Shown piece by piece: positions 23,904 to 36,600 of a stretch of 64,000 nt of DNA. Every line of letters starts with the position of its first letter. The stretch's first letter is position 1. The notes under the pieces are model-generated. The model saw nothing but the letters and a program-made list of their open reading frames with translations. It had not been told where the DNA came from and did not search any database. The stretch covers positions 10,394 to 74,393 of the forward strand of contig PTFA01000395.1 of NCBI GenBank assembly GCA_003342895.1. The letters are read 5' to 3'. The DNA comes from Casuarius casuarius (taxonomy: Eukaryota > Chordata > Aves > Casuariiformes > Casuariidae). Both the position numbers and the translations under genes were made by a program.

Positions 23904-24425
23904 GCCGTACAACAAGATGGCGGAGCCAGGTCACCTCAGCTGCCCCTCTTCCTTGGGGAAGGGGTTTCTGTACGGCACTGCTGTCAACCAAGATGGCGAC
24001 CGCCGCTGGGCGCCGCCATTTTGGCTGAAGCTCGGCCGTACAGCACCGTCGCTCAGGGCAGGAGTGTCCCTAGCGGCCCAGCACGCTTGCCTCCTTAGCG
24101 ATTCCAGGCATTGGGCTTTCTGCGAGCAGTTCGGCGCGTGCCGCTTGTGCGATGAAAGGCGTTTCTCCAAGGGGCGTGAAGAGGGGAGTTGCCCTGCTGG
24201 AAAAGAGAGGGGCGGGACTCAGCAGAGTCCGTACAACACGATGGTCGCGCCCACGTTTCGGAACTTCCCTAAGCGTACGTGCGACGGGCTGCTCCCGCGG
24301 GTGTAATCCGGGAAAGAGCAAAGTGCTTACGGGTCTTCGCGCTGCCTTTCTTGACCTAGGCTTCGCCGCTGAGCTAAACGCCTCTCACCTCCGAACCGGC
24401 CTTTGCCGTACGCCAAAATGGCAGC
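23904..24425. promoter_or_regulatory. Cluster of YY1-like sites with a GTAC companion motif
   Basis: YY1-like AAGATGGCG or AAAATGGC cores lie at about 23913-23923, 23989-24000, 24011-24022 (inverted, CGCCATTTT), 24238-24248 (diverged, CACGATGG) and 24414-24422. Most are preceded, and the inverted one followed, within about 20 bases by GCCGTAC or a close variant (23904, 23969, 24035, 24228, 24405). This lies between the two divergent genes. Confidence 0.6.
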
Positions 24426-24518
24426 CCCCAGCGCGCAGGGGAAGCCGCGCGGCGCAGGTAAACATGACGCGCGCTCCCGGCAGCCTACCGTAGCGGAGGC
24501 TGGAGGCCAGCGGCGCTC

Positions 24519-24531
24519 TCATTGGGCGGGC
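24519..24531 (+). promoter_or_regulatory. Inverted CCAAT box joined to a GC box, ATG4B side
   Basis: TCATTGGGCGGGC contains ATTGG (inverted CCAAT) overlapping GGGCGG, about 100 bases before the ATG4B start codon. This is the usual proximal arrangement for housekeeping promoters (NF-Y and Sp1). Confidence 0.5.
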
Positions 24532-24632
24532 GCCGCGCTCCCCAGCGGCAGCGGACTAGGTTGTGCCGGGGCGTATGTGTCTGTGGAGGAGGCAGGGGCC
24601 GCAGCCCTCGGCGGGGCCGCTCGGCTGCCGCG

Positions 24633-24642
24633 ATGGACGCAG
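24633..24642 (+). CDS. ATG4B: ATG4B exon 1 (coding part, 10 bases)
   Basis: ATGGACGCAG before donor GTGGGC. It encodes MDA plus the first base of Ala4. The exon is too short to be found without knowing the protein, but exon 2 continues ATLTYDTLRF in the right phase. Confidence 0.9.
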
Positions 24643-27600
24643 GTGGGCGGCGGCGGGCTGGCGGCGGAGCTGCCCCTTCCCTCCCTTCAGCGGCGCCGCT
24701 GCCCGGGCGGGGGCGGCGGTTTCTTTCCCCCCAGGAGCGAGCGGTGACTCGTGTGGCAGGGCCCGGCCCGGCCCGGCCCGGCCGCCCGCTCCCGCGCGGT
24801 GGCCGTTGGAGGCCTGCGGCGGGGGAGCCGCCCTGCGGGCCGCGGGGGCTTGGTGCCCTCGCCTGCGGCTGCCGCGGGCAGCGATCCCCCGGCGAGAGCG
24901 AGGGGAGAGAGGCCGGGCTGAGAGCCCCCGCCGGGGCACGGCCGAGGAGGGGCAGCCCCCGGGCACGGGCTTTTTGCCAGCGGGAGGAAGGGCCGAGAGG
25001 CGCGTCCCCAAAAGCCGGGGGCGGTTCTTCCAGCAAGCGATGCAGAAAGTCTTGTCCCTGACTCTAGAAGGAGGTAGCGGCAAGTCAGGTAGCGTTCAGT
25101 CCTCAGGGGAGACCGTTCCAGGCGCTCCGAGGTCCTTAGCGCGTTGTGCCTGCTTCTGGCAGACTCTTGCGGTTTAGCTTTGGGAGCTGGTGATGTGCGT
25201 GCAGCTCTTCCTGCTAGGCTGAAAAAAGTGCTCTCCTCTCGCCAGCCTGGGCTACGCGGGGCGGTCTTGCAAGCACCGAGCGTGCACCTGGGATGGCGGC
25301 TTCCTTGCTCCTGCTGTCGGTGGCTTGTCATTAGCTTGGCCATCCCCATCAGATGTGCTCCGGGAAGCAGCATTTCTGGTTCTGCAGAACCCACGTTCCT
25401 TCGGAGCTTGGGGTGTGTCCGGTGGGTGCGTGCTATTTTGGGCGGTGTGCTGTCCCAACACACTCGAGAAAAACACCCAGGAGCTCTTTTACTGCTTGCT
25501 TCTGTAATTGAAGGTAAAAGTTAAAAGGGAGTCTCTTCAGCAGCGTATTTGTTTGGTACCTTGAGTAAATCCTTTTCATCCTTCCCGTCGTGTCTTTTTA
25601 TCCTTTTTAAAAAGTGCTGAGCTGTTTCGTGTTGTTTAAAGGTGCTACCTGGATGTTGTCGTCCTGGGATCAAATTACAGGGCATAAACGGTAGCTGCAT
25701 AAGCTTTTTCTATGCTCTGCTCACAAGGGTTAGCAGCCTTCTTGTAAAGGTAGCAGCCTTCTTGTAAAGGTACTGCTTGTAGGGGTAAGATGACATGGTT
25801 GCTCTCTGTGACCGTTTATCACCTTTTCTGAGAGTGCCAAAAAAGCTTTCGTGATAGAGATTTCTTTGTTGTATGGAAAAGAAAGTCATTTAGGACCCGG
25901 ATGGATATTAGTTTCCTTCTAGCCTTCACATAGCAGTAGCTCCCGTCAGTCCTGTGCAGAGATGAGTGCCATCCCATAGCGATGGATGTTTTCTTGTGCT
26001 GTGTGGGCTCCCTCTCCGTTTTGGGCACGTGAGCGTGTATGTGGAGGGAATTCGTTGATCTTGTGCCACGGGACTGCTATCTTTGTTTTTGTCCTTGATG
26101 CGGGTGCTGTTGTTGTCAGTGTAGTACAGTTGATAGCATCCTGACTTTCTGCCTAATGTGTCCTTGCGCGTTGTTTCATCCCAGTCTCTTATACCTGGGA
26201 ACAAAACACATTCCAGCAAGTGAAATAACGTACCCTGAGCCAGCAGATGTGTTTGCTTTCCCCTTTTATAAGCTTTACAAGATTTAGCAAGGGAAGAAAA
26301 CTGTGCTGTGAAGACAGCAGGACTTCACTCAGCTGAATCTCCTGTATGCAAAACAGTGTTGGTTTCTGGGCTGTAAAGCAGCAAAAACTCAAGAGCCTTC
26401 TCCTCCAGCACTGCTCCTGGGACAGTCTGAGGACCTGAGTGGCAGACTTTGAACTGTTTGTTCTGGGCCTCCAAGAGAAAGCTGTTCTTCGGTTGACTAA
26501 CTTTCTTCCTTGACTGTCTCTTAACTGCTTGTTGTTCCCTAGATAATCAGGTTTATCTTGTTTGAAAGGGTTTAGGAGAAAGAAAAGGTTTAATCTTCTA
26601 CAAAGGCCAGAAATAAGGGTCCGGGCTCTTCTATGGTTCTCTATTTTCTAGGCATTTTTAAGTTATGAACTTTATTAGTGCAATAAATTCAGCTTCTCTT
26701 CTTTTTTTCTTTTGAAATATTCTATATTCGGTAGCTTTCCTTCTCTCTATTCTGTCGTCATGGTGTATCTCTGTCAGCTGAGAAAGATGATCATCTGCCC
26801 CATTTTTTATTCTTTTGGCAGTGTTAATTTGGGGCTGAAAGACTTGGGAAAAATGTCCCTAAGCTGTTTCTGGCACTGCCTGGAAAACATTACTGTGCAG
26901 AAGAGATAAGCCTTGCCAAAGAGTGGGGGAAGCCCAAGAAGCAATTTTTTTTTTTTTGGGGGGGGGGGGGATAGGTATTACAAAGCTTCGTTTTCCTTCA
27001 GTATGGCATTCCAAATCTTTACTTCGGTATTTTTTATAAAAGATTTTTCTACAAAAATCTAAGTTGTGCAGGCAAACTACAATTAGGATGATTTATGCCT
27101 GAGCAAACGTCAGCTGTTTTGCTGTGTAAACACAAAGAAAATCACTTGCTGTATTTGAGTCATCAAAGTTTTGACTGTTTGTTGTTGTTGTTCATTTCCT
27201 AAAGCTGATAGAAACACAAATAGTTTTTGTTTTGGTAAAATTAACACGGCCATCAAGGACTTGATACTTGCTGTATGCTAAAGGCAACACGCAAGCTTGA
27301 CATCTGCAATTTGGCGTCACAGGTCAGAGAATTCAAAAGTCTGCTCCACCACGACTGACAGTGCGGCCATGTTTGCTCTTGCAATAGTTTGTTACAAACT
27401 AGGATAATGTTTTTAGCTCGGCATTTTCATCGGACAGTTTAAGAATGTAAGAAGGGAGTTAAGATTTCACCCACTACCCTAATTCCATCTCATCGTGTGT
27501 TAGGACAGTTTTTCTTGTTCTCTCACTCTGACAAGATGGTACTAACACAGCTTTTCAGTAACCTTACATGTGCTTATGGGCCACTGTGCGTTCTTCTGTT

Positions 27601-30600
27601 TAGCAAACATTAAAAGTCGCTGACGTTGAAGACGCATGCTAGGTGCATCAAGTGCTGCTTCCTTGTGCTTCATTCAAGACGTGCTTTGTGCCTTTGTCTG
27701 TTATCTTATAACTAGGAAGTTTTAAAAATATGCATAGGAGAAGAGAACTGAGGCTTTCAGTCTTAGTGGTGGTATTTAATGCAGTTGCTTTTATTTGAAT
27801 GTCTACATCAGAGTTTCTTAATACAGAGGTTTTCTGTCGTGGCATGTGCAAAGCTTTGTCTTCTCCATCAGCGTGTTTTAGGGAGGAGGTAGGATGAGAG
27901 GCTGTTCTGGGATACTACAGCAGATCCTGTGCAAGGTGTGCACATAGGAAGGCAAAGATCCAGCCTGGCTTTGCATCATTCACAGCACGCTTGAGTTTCC
28001 TGGAAAGAGAGCGTGCCTTGCTGAGTGTGTGATCTGCAGGGTTGAAATTTTTGCCTTTTTAACTGTAAATCCACTGTGCATCGAAGGAAGTTGAGCTGTC
28101 GTATTTGATGTGCCTCGGGAGCTGCCAGCAGGCAGCCTGGAGATCCATCAGGCCTGCTGACCCCTTGCTGTGGCAGCTTTGATTGCCTGGGAAAGAATCC
28201 AGCAGCTCTTTTCTAGCAGATCCTTGCCATGAAACTGCCAGTTGCAAATCATGTGTTTGTTGGGGACCCGGTGCCCCATGAAGCATAAAGTTGCAGAGGA
28301 TGTGACTTTTGAGGCTGTGAGCAAATGTTACTGGGAAAGGAAAAGAGGGGTGATGGGTAGCTTAATAGTTTCTGCGTATAGCATCCTTGTTTCGATCGTG
28401 TATTTATGCTACTTGAGGCTCTTCAGACTGAGAGCTTGATTCTTGGCAAGTTTGAGAACTTACAAAATAAACCAGCCAATATTTCTTTCAGCTTTAAAAC
28501 TTAACCTGAGAACTTCAGTTTTTATGTTAAGATCCTATCTGGTGACACACTGAATTTCAAAAAAATCCTCACTATAAGTGTACCTTTGAGCTGTCAGAAT
28601 CAACCTACAATGTTTCATCTCGTAGGAAACTTCTGAAAACTAAAGGAGAAAGTAGCAAGTGACGTGCACCTGAACGTCTGCAGATGTCATAGCTTCCCCC
28701 CCCCCCCTCCTCCTGGAAGAACATCACCAACATTGAGTAAGAAAGGGACAAAACAAGACAAACTATTAAGTAAAAATAGACATACAAACTGTGGACCATT
28801 GAGGATACTCAGTCTGGCTAGTATACAGTAAAGACACTCATAATTTCACTGCTAAAATGTTTTAGAGAGAGGAAAAGATTGTGTTGCTTTGCTGGTGTTT
28901 CTCTTTGCAAGCAGTTTCCTTAGCTTTTTATTGAGAAGTCACGCGATGGGATGGGGATGGGGATGGGAATGTGTGGCCCATACAGTCTTAAATGTGTCTG
29001 AAGTAGAGTCTGTACTGAAGTAATTCACACAGTGAAAATGCTTGAAAATTTTTGTGCCAGGGTTAAGGCCAGAGTCTAATTAAAAATTAGATTTGTAAAC
29101 CTACTCTGTTTGTCTTGCTAGGGCTCCTCCTTTAACAGTAGTTGGTCTTAGTGGTGGTGTCTTGCTGCTACTGCTTAGTATTTTCTCTGACATTTAGTAT
29201 TAGCATTTTAGATTAGAGAGCCCAGAGGCAGAAAATTGATGAGCGACCTGCAGGAGGGCAAAGGCAGGAGAAAGAGTGGAATCTCATGGTGACCTTCTGG
29301 AGCTGTTGTTTTCTTAATGCAAATCGGTCAAGTAGTTATTTTCTGATGCTCCGGATTAATGCTTGGGAAAGTTAAACAGGGACTGATGGGGAGGAAAACT
29401 GAATTTCTACATACATCTTCCACTTGTGAGAATAGTGTGATCTGGTTCATAGGCAGCACCAGAGAAACAGCAGGTATGTTTTTGGGGAAGCTGAAAGTGA
29501 TGTGTGCAGCATGGAAGGTGGCAGCTTTCAAAGAAAATGGGGCTAAGAGGAACTTCTGGGCATGTAGTCCATTGCCCTGTTTTAAATTCATGTCAAATTA
29601 CTGCAGATTTTACTGAGTTTGCTGTTAGAAATATTTTCAATAGCCACTTTAACAGTTAGAGAGCAGTTTAGCTTAGTTCTGCTTTAAATTTAATGTGTGG
29701 TTTGTTTTAGAATGATGCCTATGGAATTAGATGCAATTATTACCCTTACAGAGATGCTTTCGAACCAGTCTTTTTTTCCCCAGAGGCTCAGTTCCAGGGT
29801 TCCCAGACCGCTTTAAAGCACCTTGTATACAAACACAGACCTAATAGGAAAAAAAGCTGGATATACCATGCTCTCTGTTGTCTGTGCATTTTGCGTGAAG
29901 GGCTAAGCTGCCCTGATTAGGGTTGTCTTGCAGTGCTGCTGAGTTGTTCTGTTGTGGAACGGGCAATGCTGTGCCGTTTTGTGAGAAGCAGCAGATGCAT
30001 AGGCACTGATTGATGCTGTGTTGTGAAAGGAACCCGTGAAACGGACACAAGGTGTGCCTGTCACTCGTGAACTTACACACTTCAGCACAGCTCTGTATTC
30101 CTCAGGTCTTACCGTGTGACATCTGTAAAGGGCAGCTCTTCTCCTTCTCAGCTGCAGACTATTTTCAGTATGGATGATGACTTGTGCTCAATTCGGTGCC
30201 TCACAGGAGAGAGTGATTTTAGAAGCAAGATTTGGTTTCCATCTTAATGTAGTCTGTGTTTTTCTTATTACACCACTAAAAATTACATCTTCTGGAAGAA
30301 GGATTTCAATCACTTGGTTCCTTTGAAAAGAAGGCCGAAGCTCTAGGTCCTAAATGCTGATGAGCGTTTTAGTGTGTACAGTGATACCTGTGCTGGGAGG
30401 CAGACAGCAGAATGCAGCTGCCAGCTAAAGTCCTTAATGTTTTCTTTGACCCCCTCAATTCCAGACTAGACAGAGCTTGGAGCTGATCCAGGCTGGAAAT
30501 TACTGTGCTCTCCTTCTGTGGAGTAACTAGGTTTGAACCATGGATTCATCAGCTTCCTATCCCTTACTGACTTCACTGTTGCGTTGTGAGTGATGCAGTT

Positions 30601-33600
30601 TCTTGCTAGCTCCTTGCCAGATCCTCTGCATGTGAGCTACTGGATCACTGCAACTGTGACTATAAGCTGACCTGTATTGTCCTGTGTTCTGTGTGTGTGT
30701 GTGTTTAATATGATTTTAAGCAGCAAGGAAAAACTATGAAGGATACATAATTTTGTTGTTCTCTTTCTAGCTACTCTTACCTATGACACCCTCAGGTTTG
30801 AGTATGAAGACTTCCCTGAGACCAAAGAACCTGTTTGGATACTAGGCCGAAAATACAGTGTTTTTACAGGTATTTTGAATGCGCACTGTGACATTCTCTA
30901 CTGCTCCAGAGGGCTTTGTTAATACTGAACATCGTTTTCTGAGGAGTAAGGTGACTACAGACCTTGTAAGTACGGAGAAGAGTCTGCTGGTTTGCTGGCA
31001 GAGCATGCAGGCTTTAATTGCCATGCTTCTTCCTACCTGGCCATTTCTGTGGACGCTAGGATACTTTGCTGCAGGAAGTTACCATTTATTAGCTATTGGG
31101 ACTTGCAGCGTGAGGCCAGGATGATTGAAGAAAGGGGAAATCTCAAAGGAAAGGCAAGGAAAGGGCTTACTGCTTCAAAACTGGCCTATGACCATGATGT
31201 CTTTTGGTTAGTTGTGGCCTCGTGGAGAACGAGAAAGTTTCTTTTGTGCTTGACACTCTCCTGTTCCTCAGCCAGATTTTGCTTCTTTGGACAAACAGAC
31301 TGAGTGAGGAGTGGAACACCACTGTCGGGGTGAAGGTGGGTGGGAGAGGGTTTTAGATATGTCTGGTGCTATCCTTATACGTGTGTCTTTTGATTTTGAA
31401 AAATTTTTAGAGAAAGAAGAGATACTTCTGGATGTGACCTCTCGGCTTTGGTTCACCTACAGAAAGAACTTCCCTGCCATCGGTAAGTGTTGTAGACAAG
31501 TCCTGGAAATGTGTGCTGGCCTGCTGCTAATAGCCTGACCCACCAGGAGATTTCCAATGGCTTCGTTTGAGGTAGAGGGTGTTCTCCTGTTGGAAGTGAA
31601 CACAGGCTGTAGAAACATAGGGTGTACAGCTGATTTCAGGAAAGCTCATTTCAAGAGGAGATTTTAAAGCCTCTTTGACAACCAGGCTCTACGTCACTTC
31701 CTAACGGTGAAGTAATGTTTCCACAGAAGCTCCATCAGAATATAAAAGCTTATGTTCGTGACTTCTTATTGGCATTTTTTTTACCTCTTGGGAATTAAGG
31801 ATCTGTCTACCTTATCAATGCAAAGGAAAATGTTGGCCTTGTGGAAGGTACTAGACTTGAGACATGCACCTGTAGCCTTGGGCACATGAGAGTTTTGCTG
31901 CTATTTCCGGCCATGATACAGAAATCACAAGGCTTCCCTTTCTTTCTGGGATTATCTGGGGATAAATATGTTAAGGACTGTGAGATGATCAGATGTTAAT
32001 GAGAAAGATACTACAGATACTACAGGTAAGTCAACATTCTGCTGTTCTCAGTGCCTGTCTTCAAATTTCTCTTTCATATGTATTTTTCTTTTCTTAGGAG
32101 AAAGCAAGAGACAAAAATTATTTCTTCATAATCTTCTTCAAAACCTTGGGAACTCTTTTTTTTTTTTTTTTTTTTTCCCCCCCCTCTGTCAGGAGTAGAT
32201 AAGGTGATATCTCTTAGGGTTCTTAGCTGTGATGTACATTTTGAAAGCCCTCTGTTCTGAAATGTCTTATTTTGTTTGCCTGGGCTGGGTTTTTGTGGTG
32301 TTCTGGGTTTTTTTGTTTTTTTTTTTCTTTCCTTTCAGTGGGAAAATAAAGGGAAAAGAATTCTCTTTTTATGACTATTGAGAATTTGAATTTGACTCTG
32401 TCCTTAAACTGCCTCATGTCGTGACCATGACCCTTAAATCAAAGAGCACTGGATGGTTTGCCTTTAAGAATGATGTATTTTTTTTTAAAGTTCTTTCTGC
32501 ATTATTTGTTTTACAGCTAAGGCCAGGACAGCTCAGATATTTGTGAAAGAACACTTTTGCTGACCAAAATACAGAAAAGCATAGCTCATCCTCTCTGTGT
32601 AGAAACAATATTGTTGTAAATGAAACCACACTTCATAGTTCTGTTCAAGACACCCCATGTCACCTCTGCAGTTTGGTAGGGGGATGTGAGGGGTTGGTTT
32701 TGGTTGGTTGATTGTGTTGGTCCCACCCCTGCCGTGCTCCCTCAAGAGTGCTTGGTGGACAGGGATGAGCAGAATGAGATCAGCTGTATTCTTAGTCTGC
32801 AGATATCTCAAAGCACTTTAGTCTGGCAGTTGCACCTGCCCAGCATGGCCCCTCTAAGCCTATTTCACGATTTACAGAATAATCCCATGCGACCTGACAA
32901 GAAATGGGTGGTAATAAAAACAAAAATGGGTTCAAAGATGATACAGTAACCTGAACGTTTGTGGGTTTTGACGGTGGGGAAAACCATTGCACACTGTGGG
33001 TATTACCAAAATGGTCATCTGTTCCACTGCAGAACAGCTCTTTAGTGTGGCTTTTAATGGTAATCCAAGATTCAGGGGAGAACCTGATGCTGACATCAAT
33101 TTTGCAGAAAAGCTTTCTGAAACAAATTCTTTTAAGTCCTTTCAATAACTAATCCAGTTATCTCTACTTAATAAAAACTCATATCAGTCTCCACAAGCAT
33201 GGCACTAATTCATTTCCCATTCTGGAAATCTGAAATACACTTGTCTTACTTGATAGAATAGACTTTTTTTATTTATCTGATACCTCATACCCAGGGGGAA
33301 CAAGAATTCTGATACGACAGTAATTTTAGAAAGGACACAAGAATGAGTGTGGGAAGCATGCTAGAAACCTCTTTTCTTTGAGCAGCATGGGGAAAAAAAT
33401 TGTACCTTTGAGGGCTAATGAAGTCCTGCATAAGTCTGGAGTGAAGAATTATTTAATTATGGTCTTTCTTGGGCTTGATGTGGCTTAAAGAGGTAAAACC
33501 TAGAGATATAGTACAGAAATTGCTGCCTTAAAACATCTGCTCTAAACTATGGGGAGTTTTTATATCTGAAATGGATGTTACACACAGGGACTATAGTAAT

Positions 33601-36600
33601 AGGAGGAGCATTTCCTGGTGAACTCAAAGGCAGATTTCTTGGTCACTATTCCTTAAGGTATTTCTGCTGTTTAAAAAAGAAAAAACCACCACCACCGCCG
33701 CCTGCCCCCCCCCCAAATCCTGCATGGTCTATCCTGTAGTGTGCTTTCGTGTACCACATGGAAGGGATATCAGAATAGATCTGAAAGCCCATGAATGGGG
33801 TTCAAATCGCCTTCAGTGTCCCCACTGTCAGCGTCATCCCCTTCTGTCAGTGGCGGACTGGCTCAGATTTGGAAAAGAGACTTCTTGATAGTTGTTCTAG
33901 CTTGTTCTGTTCTTTCAGTCCCTGGAAAACCCTTACCTAGCAAGGTTTGAATCATCTCTTTGATGCTGTTTAATGCCTTTAAAGTTGTGTCTGTGAGCCA
34001 TAGTTAAGCACATGTGTTTAATATTGAAAGGATTAGCATGCATCCATGGATTGGGGTTTCTTTTAGATGCCTTTCCTTAGAAGTTGTCCAGGATCTTCAG
34101 GACTCTCCACATCACAGATTAAAAAAGAATTTCTTACATTTTATGCTGCCAAGGAAGGTTCTTAGATTCTTAAGGTTCTGCAAATCGAGAAAGATTGGAA
34201 GTCACTGGTCCTATATTTACTAAAGTGATCTTAATTTTCACATGCAATAGTACATCTAGGCTTTTCCTTCTTCGCTGGACTCTCTGGGTGGACCAAAGAT
34301 TATCTCCTTGAATGTTAGACTCTAGAATTAAGGATTTCTATTAACTCTTGATCATAACTTCATATATAAAAGTGGTGGTTCATCAAAGCAACAGTCTTTT
34401 GCCTCCAGAAACTGTCAGTGGTGTAATGGGCTGCTCCTGATTTTTAGAGATGACAGCTTCACCAAATCCATGTTTTTTTTTCTCAGCGCACTCTCATTTC
34501 TGAACCTGTTTCTGTCCCAGACTTGCATTTGAGTGGGAGCAGAACTTTTCAAGTGGAGTCCATCTCTTTTTAGTTCTTCCTGGAGGCCTACTGCAGATGC
34601 CCATGAGAAGCGAGTTACTAAAGGGAAAAATTCCCCTGAGCTATTTCCCTGTTACGGTATAGACATGATTTGCTCATGGTACAGTAACTTAGGCCTTTTT
34701 CAGTCTTTCTTCTCCCAGCACTCCTCCCCCCCCCCCATTTTCTCTATATCCCACTGAAATATTCCACTCTATCTTCCCACTAAAAAAAGCTTGTAAGCTC
34801 TTGAGAGGGCAAGGGGATTGGCTTATATTCATTTTGTAAAGCATTAGCAGTTTTAGTATATGTTATAGATTGCTAGCAAAACTATAGAAGGTATCTGCTG
34901 ATCAAATAGAAGTTGATGAAATAGTTTTTGGGTGTATTTTCTCTCCCTGTGCTCTTCATACGGAATGGTTGGATAGAATCACAGCTCACTAGCTGTGGTC
35001 ATCTGAACTTTTTATCTGTGAAGCTTTAAATAATAGCCACAGCTTCAGTGGAGAAGCAGCAGTTTCCTTTTGAAGTTCTGTCATGGAAACACTTTCAGCC
35101 TTAAGGCTTTTGTCTCAGATTTCCCAATGTGAACTAATAACTAGCTTACATTCTAATATTATGTTTGTTGGGTTTTGAGTTTTTTTTTTTTTTGACTTAG
35201 CTCTATGTTGTTCACTTTGGAATCTCATCTCGTCATCAGCTGCTTATGATGTGGGAATTCCTTGTAACTGATGTCATTTTTCATGGTGAGCTGCCTACTC
35301 AGGATGAGCATTAGAAGAAATGGTCTATAACAAACACCTCTGTTTAGAAATGTCTCTGAATTGGGTTGGGAATCTGAAACTAGTCTTGAGGGCTGCTATG
35401 CTTGTGAGGAATTCGGCTCTCTTTCTAGCTGAATTGCTTGGATTTCCTTTTGAAGTCTTTTTCCCCCCTTTGAGTTAATGTTAGGGGTTTTTTGTTTTGC
35501 TTTGAGGAATGTCACTAAGTTAGTCACTGCTAACTGTATTTTTATTCCTTAGCCTTGGACATGTGAGCTATCATAGCCCTAATTCCCAGCTTCATATCTT
35601 GGATGAACCAACTACCTTTGCAGGCTTACAGTGCTTTCATTTTCTCTCCCCCTTAGTACTGTTGTTGAGTTCTTTATATATTTGTTTTCTCTTCCTTTTT
35701 TGATTATAGGAGGAACTGGTCCCACATCAGATACTGGCTGGGGCTGTATGTTGAGGTGTGGCCAGATGATCTTCGCTCAGGCCTTGGTCTGCAGGCATTT
35801 GGGCAGAGGTAAACCAGTGCACGGTCCATATTGACTTACAAGTATTGCACTTCTTGGAGCACATGGCTTTGGAAGGAGCGCAGATAACAAGGGCACAATT
35901 GGGAATTGCCAGGGGCATAGCTGGGAATTGCTAGGGGCTCCATAACTTTTTCCTGAGTCTTCTCAGGTTCAGGGTTATTGAGAAGTCTACTGAAAACCCT
36001 CCGGCAGTCTTTTTTCCCTGCTATCTGCTATTCTACATAGATAAATATAGTTTTACATGGGAGGATGGAGAGAGGAAGAAATGTATTTGCTGTAGCCCTT
36101 CTCCTTAAATTCTCCCCTGTCTGAGGAACTATCTGTTTCCTTTCAATAATATGAGATATTCAGATATGAATCACATCACAGTAAAGGGAAAACACCACCT
36201 TAAAATTTCAACCTATGGCTACAGCAGTCTGGCATACCTGCTGCTAAGTGTCAAGTATTTTCGGAATGCCTCTGTATTTTGGCAAAGCCTTGTCCAAGCC
36301 TTAAGACAGACAGAGCCCTGTGACATACTAGCTAAATCCATTGAAGAGTTAGCCAAGCAAGTACCAGATTTTCTTGATTTTTTTTTATTATTATTTTTTT
36401 AATCTACCTAAAGTTTAAAAAACCTTCTCAAAACAACTTGGTAATTAACTCCTGTTTACAGTTCAGTTTTTAACCCTCTGTGAAGAATTCCTCATTTGCT
36501 GAGCTTAGTTTCTTCTGCCTGAATACTTCTGTTCTAAAACTTTATTCATGCGTGATCTGTAAACAGCTATATCAGATGTTTTTTGATAGTTGTTGATGGT

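Larger units (their letters stand above)
22960..25250. promoter_or_regulatory. CpG island shared by THAP4 and ATG4B
   Basis: Dense in CG, with GGCCC repeats (24761-24783) and GC boxes. It spans THAP4 exon 1 (minus) and ATG4B exon 1 (plus), whose start codons are 797 bases apart in divergent orientation, so the interval 23836-24632 should act as a bidirectional promoter. Boundaries are by eye. Confidence 0.8.
24643..30770 (+). other. ATG4B intron 1
   Basis: A 6.1 kb intron. The first 600 bases belong to the CpG island. It holds a perfect 20-base tandem duplication at 25731-25770, a T13G13 junction at 26945-26970, a C run at 28696-28707, a GGGGAT minisatellite at about 28945-28969 and a GT run at 30691-30704. 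No internal exon was recognised. Confidence 0.75.

Noticed and set aside
23755..23991. In-frame upstream ATG extending THAP4 by 52 residues
   Set aside because: The extension is GC-driven sequence, and THAP proteins begin at or just before the first zinc ligand. MVICC at 23835 is the expected start.
23028..24306. Long open frames on both strands across the N gap
   Set aside because: They are artefacts of N being read as X and of high GC with few stops.
24485..25463. Several overlapping frames of 170-260 codons around ATG4B exon 1
   Set aside because: CpG-island composition gives long open frames by chance on all strands. No domain or conserved start was recognised.
33796..33815. GGTTCAAATCG, resembling a tRNA B box
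   Set aside because: There is no matching A box, acceptor stem or T-stem at the right distance.
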